DNA of 27,663 bases. Source: CAYZXL01 sp964482435. Its GTDB lineage: Bacteria > Auribacterota > JABMQX01. Shown here in pieces: positions 16,501-25,500 of the stretch (position 1 is its first letter; each line of letters starts with the position of its first letter). The notes below the pieces were generated by a model, which was not told the origin of the DNA, did no database searches, and worked only from the letters and a program-made list of their open reading frames with translations. The DNA lies in assembly GCA_964482435.1 (NCBI GenBank), contig CAYZXL010000065.1, positions 1 to 27,663 of the forward strand, read 5' to 3'. The position numbers and the translations under genes are program-made.

Positions 16501-19500
16501 GGTCCCCCGTTCTGGTCAACAACACTATCGTGGACAACTCGTGCGTGCTCTACGAATACGGCGGCATCTTCTACGATCACGGCTGGAACGTTCCGTCGTA
16601 CACATATAAGCAGCACGACGGTGCGTGGTTCTATTACAACACGCCGATTTACAATTACAGGAAGCTGGGGTATCCGTTCATCACCAACTGCATCATCAGG
16701 GGGAACGGGCGACAGCTCCATGGCGTGCCTTTGTCGGCTGTGTGGTACTGCGACGTGGGTGATGCATACGGCTTCTTCCCGTGGGAGTATTCCCGTTACT
16801 TTGAGGAGTTCGAGGAGTTCTGGCTGGCGATCGGGCGCTCGTCCACTTACTGGGAGGACTACGAGAACTTCTATCCGTTTTATTTGGATTTTTACTACGG
16901 GTACATGTTCGGTTTTATGGCGACGTTTGCGGGCCAGGAGTACCTCAACTTCAACGTTGATTCCGATCCTTCATTCAAAGACCCTGCAAACGACGACTAT
17001 CATCTCCGTCCGGGTTCTTCGTGCATTGACATCGGCACGGATCCCGGCGCCCCGACGGCGGACATTGACGGGGAGCTGGCGCCCGCCGACGGCAACAATG
17101 ACTCCCTCGCCGTGACCGACATCGGCGCCGACGAGTTCGTTGACTCCGATTGGGACCAGATGCCCGATTACTGGGAGCGCCAGTATTTCGGCGACCTCAC
17201 CCACGATGGGACAACCGATACCAACGGCGATGGAGATAGCGACCTCGAGGAGTACGAGAACAACGAAGACCCTCTCGAACCGCTGGTTCCCGACACCGAC
17301 AGCGACGGCATGCCCGACTGGTACGAGGACAGCAACGGGCTTAATCCCAATGTCAACGACGCCGCACAGGACCCTGACAATGACAGGCTGACCAACATCG
17401 AGGAAATGCGCTACGGCACAGACCCGAATGAGGCCGACAGCGATGGGGACGGGTTGACCGACGGAGACGAGGTAATCTGGGCGGGGACTGACCCGCTCAA
17501 CGAGGACACAGACGGTGACGGACTGACCGACCAGGAGGAGCTGTTGACTTACAACTCCGACCCGAATAACCCGGATTCCGACGGGGATGGAGCGCCGGAC
17601 AAATGGGAAATCGACACATACGGGAATTTCGATTCCGACGGCTCTGCGGACAAGGACGGCGACGGACTGACCGACCTGGAGGAGTTCTTCCGCGGGACGG
17701 ATATGACAAAGAAGGATACCGACGAAGATGGTCTCTCCGACAAGGTCGAGACCAACACCCGAATTTATGTGGACAAGAATGACACCGGTAGTGACCCCCT
17801 CAGCACGGACACCGACGGCGACGGCTGGCTCGACCCGGTTGAAACAAACACGGGCGTCTATGTCAGTCCCGATGACACCGGAAGCGACCCCAACAGCAGC
17901 GATGGCGACCACGACGGCCTCCCCGACACCTACGAGATAGGGCGTTTCGGCAACTACGCTCAGAAAGGCTCCGACGACTACGATTCCGACGGCTTGACAA
18001 ACCTCGATGAATTTTACCTCGGCACAGACCCCACCAATCCTGATACCGATGGAGATGGGCTTACCGACGGAGTCGAAACGAGGACCGGCGTTTACGTTGA
18101 CCCGAGCGATACCGGCACCGACCCGCTCAACATTGACAGCGATGGCGATGGGCTCGGCGATGGCGTCGAGACGGGGACCGGCGTCTGGGTTGACGTGACA
18201 AATACGGGCACAAACCCTGTCTCCGCCGACACCGACAACGACGGCATCCCCGACAACGTCGAGACGAATACCGGCGTCTTCATTGACGAAAACGACACCG
18301 GTTCCAACCCCCTCCTGACGGATACCGATGGCGACGGGCTGTTGGATAACGACGAGGTTGAATTCTACCTCACAGACCCCAACAGAGCCGACACCGACGG
18401 CGACGGACTCAGCGATAAGGAGGAAATTGACATCCTCCTGACCAACTGGCTCTCCGCCGACACCGACCAGGACGGATTAAGCGACTTCGACGAGCTGAAC
18501 GTTTACTTCACCGACCCCTTCGACCCCGACGTGGATGGCGACGGTCTTCTCGACGGTTGGGAAATAGCCAATTTCGGCAATTTCAATAGAGACGGAACCG
18601 GAGACGCCGACGGCGACGGCCTGACCGACCTCCAGGAGTTCAGGGCGGGAACGAACCCGAACCACCCCGACACCGACGGTGACAAGCTTACCGACTCCCA
18701 GGAGCACGACGTTTACCACACGAACCCGACGAACGCCGACACGGACGGCGACGGCTTGAGCGACTGGGATGAGATATTTGTTTACAAAACGAATCCTCTC
18801 GACCCGGACATGGATGACGACGGCCTGACGGATGGGGAGGAAGTTCTTATCTACGGCAGCCTGCCGAGAAATCCGGACACCGATGGCGATGGAATGTCCG
18901 ACGGGTTCGAAATCAGATACTTCGGCGACTTCAGCCACGACGGGACGTTCGACAGCGACAAAGACCTTCTGACGGATCTCGAGGAGTTCAAGAACGGGAC
19001 CGATCCGACGAACGAGGACACCGACGGAGATGGGCTGAAGGATGGAAGAGAGGTCAAGACGTATCGTACCGACCCGCTCAATCCGGACACCGACTGGGAC
19101 GGGCTGAGTGATGGCGACGAGATAACCAAGGGAACCGACCCGCTCAAGCCCGACACCGACGGCGATGGCTTGTGGGACGGAGTTGAGACCGGAACAAACA
19201 CGTTCGTGGATGAGACCGATACCGGCTCGGATCCCAAAAAACCCGACACCGACGGCGACGGATTGACCGACGGAGACGAGGTCAAGCTTTACAGGTCCGA
19301 CCCGAATAAGAAAGACACCGACGGCGACGGCATGCCCGACTGGTGGGAAGCTGATTACGACCGGGACGGCGTGTCGGACCTTGCGGAGGTGGTGTTGTAC
19401 GGGACAAGCCCCAGGAATCCGGATACCGACGGCGACGGCATGCCCGATGGCTACGAGGTCGGGCTCATGTACGTTCAGGCGCCCACTGTGCCCCTTGACC

Positions 19501-22500
19501 CCTTGTTCAACGATGCCGCTCTCGACAGGAACAGCGACAACCAGACAAACCTCGACGAGTACCTGGCCTCGGGCTATAGACCTCCTACTCCTCTCAATCC
19601 GGCGGTAAACGATGCCTCTCTCGACCGAGACGGCGATGGCGTCAATAACCTCAACGAGTACAATAACGCCGACCCGGACAACGACGGGCTGACTAATGAG
19701 CAGGAAACAGGCACCAAGCCGCCGACCGACCCTCTCGACCCGGACATGGATGACGACGGCGCCCTCGATGGAGCTGAAATCCAGCATGACCCGCCCACCA
19801 ACCCGAGGAATCCCGACACCGACGGCGATGGAATGCCCGATGGCTGGGAGATGCATTGGGACGCCACTGTGACGAATCCCACCGATCCGCTGACTCCCGA
19901 CGGCACCATTGACAGGCACGATCCTACGGATAACCAAAACAACCTCGACGAATATCTCGCCGCGGACCAAGATGGCGACGGTCTCACCACCGCTGACGAA
20001 CAAACTCTCGGAACCGACCCCCTGAAAGTGGACACCGACAACGATGGTCTGGTTGACGGGGCGGACGGGGTGGTGGCAACCACCGCCTACCGGAGGGGTG
20101 TTGACTTCAACGCCAACAACTTCGTGGATGGCGAGGGAGATTTCTCCACCGATCCCCTCGCAGCGGACACGGATGGCGATACTCTCCCGGACGGATGGGA
20201 AGTCGCCAACGGACTCGACCCGACTGACGCCACAGACCCTAACGGTCGGGCCGGCGACATAGATCAGGACGGAGTGCCCAACATTGACGAGTATCTTGGA
20301 AGCCCCGACGCCGATAGAGACGGACTCCGCAACGTTGACGAGACCGGGACTGGTATCTTTGTTGGTCCCGACGACACGGGAACCGACCAGTTGAATCGCG
20401 ATTCGGATAGCGATGGTCTGCCGGACGGCTGGGAAGTGGCTAACGGAACCGACCCGAACGACCCAACCAGGAATAACGGCTCCGGCGGAGACATTGACGG
20501 GGACGGCATAACGAACCTCGAGGAATACATGACCTCGGACGTTGACGACGACGGGCTACTGGACATCGTCGAGACCAATACCGGCATTTACGTCAGTCCG
20601 TACGATACCGGTACAGACCCGACCAATCCGGATACGGATGCCGACACCGTCCTCGACGGCGCCGAAACGAACACCAAGGTCTACATCAGCCCGCAGGACA
20701 CCGGCACCAGTCCGCTCAGCTACGACACTGATGCCGATGGAATGCCCGATTGGTGGGAGGTTAGACTCGCAGGCGATCCCAATCCTCTGGACCCGTCTGC
20801 CGACGATGCGAGTGGCGACCGCAACAACGATGGCGTCACCAACCTCGACGAGTACCGCCAGGCGGATTCCGACCGCGACACACTCCTCAACGGTGTGGAG
20901 ACGAACACGGGTGTGTTCGTGGATGCCACGACCGACACGGGGACAGACCCGCTCGATACCGATAGCGACGACGACAGCCTGCCAGACTGGTGGGAGGTTC
21001 TTGCCGGGACGAACCCGAACGACTCCACTGGCGACAACGGCAGAAACGGAGACATTGACGCCGATGGCATCATCAACTGGGAAGAGTACCGAACCGGCGA
21101 CGCCGATGGCGATGGGCTGCTCAACCCGGTCGAGACCTTGACTGGCATTTTCGTTGACGAGAACGACACGGGAACAAGTCCCCTCGCGGCTGATACCGAT
21201 TTGGATGGGCTGAGTGATTCGCAGGAAGTCAGGATTTACTTGACTGACCCGAATATTGACGACACCGATTCGGATGGGCTGACCGATTACGAAGAAGTGC
21301 TCATCTACCACACCGACCCGAGAAATCCGGATATGGATGGCGACGGGCTGCTGGATGGCGACGAGATAGCCCAGGGCGCAGACCCTCTCGACCCCGACGT
21401 GGACCGCGACAGCCTTCCCGACGGATGGGAGGTGCACAACGGCCTCGACTTCGCGGCGGATGATTCCGTGCGCGACGCCGACGGAGACGGCTTAAACAAC
21501 GTGGGTGAATACGTGCTGGGGACGGATCCAAACGATGCCGCTTCGCCGGATAGGGTTTATTACGTGAACGGCTGGTTTGGAAACGATGAGTGGGATGGCA
21601 CCAGCCCGGTTCACCGCGGCGGAACAGACGGGCCCATGAAAACCATCCAGGCAGCGATAGACGCCGCAAGAACGCCTGCCGCCATCCATGTGGCGGCGGC
21701 TACTTACGCCGAGAACATAAAGGTCCGGTCGGGAATTGCCCTCCTGGGCGCGGGTGCAGGACAGAGCATCATAGTCCCGGTGGCAACGGGCAATGTTGTC
21801 AGCTTCGACAATATGGTTGCGGGCGTCATTGATGGCTTCACTATTGCCGGCGCGGAAAATCGCCAGGGTCCGAAGGTGTACTGCTACAAGTCCTCCGTGG
21901 TCATCACCCGCAACATCATCACGAGCAGTGTTCCTCCGGGGGCGCCCGGTGCAAAGGGCGTCGGCATTTACTGCAATGCCTGCCCGCTGGTTCACATTGC
22001 TGTTAACCGCATCCTCGGCCTGTACAACGAGGAGCTCGGCGGCGGCATCTTCTCGGTTTCGTCGTCCATCAACGTGAGGACGAACTACATCACCGACAAC
22101 GTCGCCGAAGCGGGCGGAGCCGGAATCTGCGTCAAGGGTGCGTTCCCTGAGATCATCAACAACACCATCGCCAACAACATGAGCATCTTCGCCGGAGGCG
22201 GAATCCTCGTCATCGAGGGCAAACCTCACATCTCCAACTGCATCATCTGGGGCAATGGGGATGACCTCGAGGGCGTCTCCCTTGACATGATTAACCACTG
22301 CGATATCCAGGACGGCGACTTCAACGGCGAAGGAGGGAACTTCAGCCTCGATCCTCTCTTCAAGAAGCCCGTCACCGGCGACGTCCTCGCCAACGATTAC
22401 CGTCTCAAGCTCGAGTCGCCGTGCGTTGACGTCGGGACCGCTGCCTATGTCCCCACCGCCGACTTCGACGGCGAGACCATTCCGTTCGAGCAGTGGGTGG

Positions 22501-25500
22501 ACGGCTACTACTGGTTTTATTTCGACGGTGTGGATTACATGGGTTGGAGTGCCTCCTATCTCATGTACTTCATGGACTTCGCCAGTGGTGAGTTCATGCC
22601 CGGCATCTACGATTATGTCCCGCAATCGGCAATTGACGTGGACATCGGAGCCGATGAGGTAACCGACACCGACCGCGACGATGTCACGGACGAAGTGGAA
22701 ACCAAGGAGTGGGGGACGCGCACCGACCACATTGACACCGATAACGACGGGATGCCCGACAGATGGGAGAAGGATTACGGGTTTGATCCTCTCGTGGACG
22801 ACTCGCAGGGCAACGCCGACGGCGACCTGTTGAACAACGTCGAGGAATGGATTTTCGGGACGAATCCGCGTGCAGGCTCCTCGCCAAAATATTACCTGTA
22901 CGTCAACGCAGCAGTCGGCAACGACGCCTGGGACGGCACAAGGCTCACCTATGGCGGCGGCACCGCCGGTCCGAAAGCCACTATCCAGGGAGGAATTGAC
23001 GCCGCCGTCGCTATCCAGGAGAACATCCGGCTGCGCCAGCGGGGAATCGGCCCTGAGATTACCATCACTATCCGGGAGCGGATAAGGCGCCAGTACGCGG
23101 GGACTGTCTTAGAGGCCGTGGACCGCGAGCAGCCGCGGGAACCCGTTGTGGTGTATGTCGCTCCGGGAGTTTACCACGAGAACCTGAACATGGCAGAAGC
23201 CGTAGCGGTCGTCGGCGCTGGCCCCGACACCACTGTGGTTGACGCCCCCGCGGTCAGCAACGCCGTCACCTTCAACAGCATACTCACCGCCAAGCTCAGC
23301 GGTTTCACCATCACTGGCGGTAGCCCGGAGGGCGCTAAGGTATTCCTCTACCAGTCCCCCTCGACGCTGAGCTCTTACGCCCGTCCCCGGCCTTCGGCCA
23401 TTCGTTTGGCCCCGGTCATTTCCCACAACCGAATCACGGGAAAGGTGATGGCACGGGATGAGAGCGATGGCGGAACTGGAGTCTATTGCAACGAGTCGAG
23501 CCCGATCATTGCTTACAACGAGATTTTGAGGAACTACTCGCAGCTCTTTGCGGGCGGCATATATTGCTCGCCCGGCACCTCTCCGCAGATTATCGGCAAC
23601 CGAATATTCGACAATTCGACCGATATGTACGGCGGAGGAATCCAATCGGGCGGAGATTCTTCCCCGGTTATCAGCCGCAACATCATTGTCAGAAACAAGT
23701 CCGCTCTCGGCGGCGGCGGAGTCTATGTCGCCCAGGGCTCCGTGGTGATAACCAACAACACCTTCGTCAACAACTCCGACGGCATCTACAATTCCGCTGG
23801 CACTCTGACAATCACCAACTGCATCCTGTGGGGCAACGGCGACGACCTCGTCGGGTTCCGCGGCTCTGTCTCCTTCTGCGACATCAGCAACGGCGATTAT
23901 GTCGGCATGGCGGGGAATATCAGCCGCGACCCGATGTTCAAGGACGCCTATTGGGATGACTACCACCTCAGACCGAAGTCCCCATGTGTGGATGCCGGAG
24001 TCACCATCCTCGCCGACAATTCCACGGTGTTCTCTCCTCCGATATACACCATTGACAACGAGTCGGAGAGAGCACCCTTCGACGGCGCAAACGTCGGCTT
24101 CGACCGTATGGACATCGGCGCTGACGAGATGACTGATTCCGACAGAGACTCCATGGTTGACACATGGGAGAAGGAGTTCTTCGGGAATCTCGCCAAAAAC
24201 GGCACCGCCGACACCGATGCCGACGGCCTGACCGACCTGGAGGAATTTGAGTTCAACGGCAACCCGCTGAAGGCCGACAGCGACGCCGATGGTTTCGGCG
24301 ACCGCGACGAAGCGAAGCTCTATGGTACAGCTCCCAACATCGCGGACACCGACGGTGATGGCGCTTCCGACTACACGGAAATCAAGTGGTGGGGCGCCAA
24401 CTGGAATGCCGATCCCGACCACGATGGCCTGCCCATGGCCCTCGATTACGATTCCGATAACGACGGCATCCCCGACGGTTGGGAGATAGACAGGGGCCTC
24501 TATCCGGGAGGAAACGATGCCAACATTGACTCCGATGGAGACGGGCTGACTAACATCGAGGAATATCGCCACAACACCTGGCCGAAGAAGGCCGACTCCG
24601 ATGGCGATGGCATCTCCGACGGCGAAGAAGTCAATACCCGCGGAACCAACCCGCTCAAGGCCGATTCCGACGCGGATGGCCTCCCCGACGGACTGGAACT
24701 GCTCCACTCCGCGCTTCCTCTGAACCCTGATTCCGACGGCGACGGCATGCCCGACGGCTGGGAGGTGCAAAACTCGCTCGATCCTCTCACTCCGGATGCC
24801 GTGAGAGACCCCGACGGCGATCGTCTCCTGAACGTGGAGGAATACCTCTTCGACACTAAGCCGCGCGACGCGGCGTCGCCAATGACAATCTATGTAGATT
24901 CCACCAACTCTGGTGCTCAGGATGGGAGCCAGGCAAAGCCGTTCAGCACAATCGTTCAGGCGATGGATTACGTCGTGAAGGCTGGCCTGAGTGTGTCGGG
25001 GAGTTACTCGGTATCGCCCGCCAATTCCGGTTTCGACGTTTTCGACGTCCGACAGAATGGGAGTGCCCTGAGCGCGACGGATAACGGCGGAGGCTCATGG
25101 TCGGGAACCCTCACAAAGATTGTCATCGAGCAGGGGACTGGTCCCGACTCCACGACGCTGTTTATCCTGCGCGGCGACGTGGACCTGACCGGCAAGAACA
25201 CCGCCGGAGACAGCCTGTCCCTGAAGGGGTCGGTGGAGTTCTCCAGGTGCGCGACACGAACCCTTGGCACAATCACAGCGGACTATCGGAATGCCACCCT
25301 CGGCCTGACCGCGGAGCTGGTGCTCAATCAGGTGTTCGCGGTTCTTCCGCCGGCGTTCGCGATAGAGGTAGCGGAAGGGGCATACTTCGAGCACGTGGCC
25401 GTCGCCGAGAGGGTCTTCCTCAAGGGTGCGGGGGCGGCTGCCACTCAGATCAATGGCACAAGCAACGGCGCTGCTGTCCGATTCGAAAACGTCAGGGTCG

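Noticed and set aside
18477..20003. 508-codon open frame on the minus strand within the Ca-loop array, and similar long antisense frames across the giant gene
   Set aside because: Asp/Gly/Thr codons of the repeats read as Val/Ser/Pro/Gly-rich antisense sequence with few stops. There is no RBS or domain, and the sense frame is clearly coding.
17142..21548. CRISPR-like regular repetition
   Set aside because: Repeats are degenerate, in frame and protein-coding (Asp-rich Ca loops), with no identical direct repeats separated by unique spacers.
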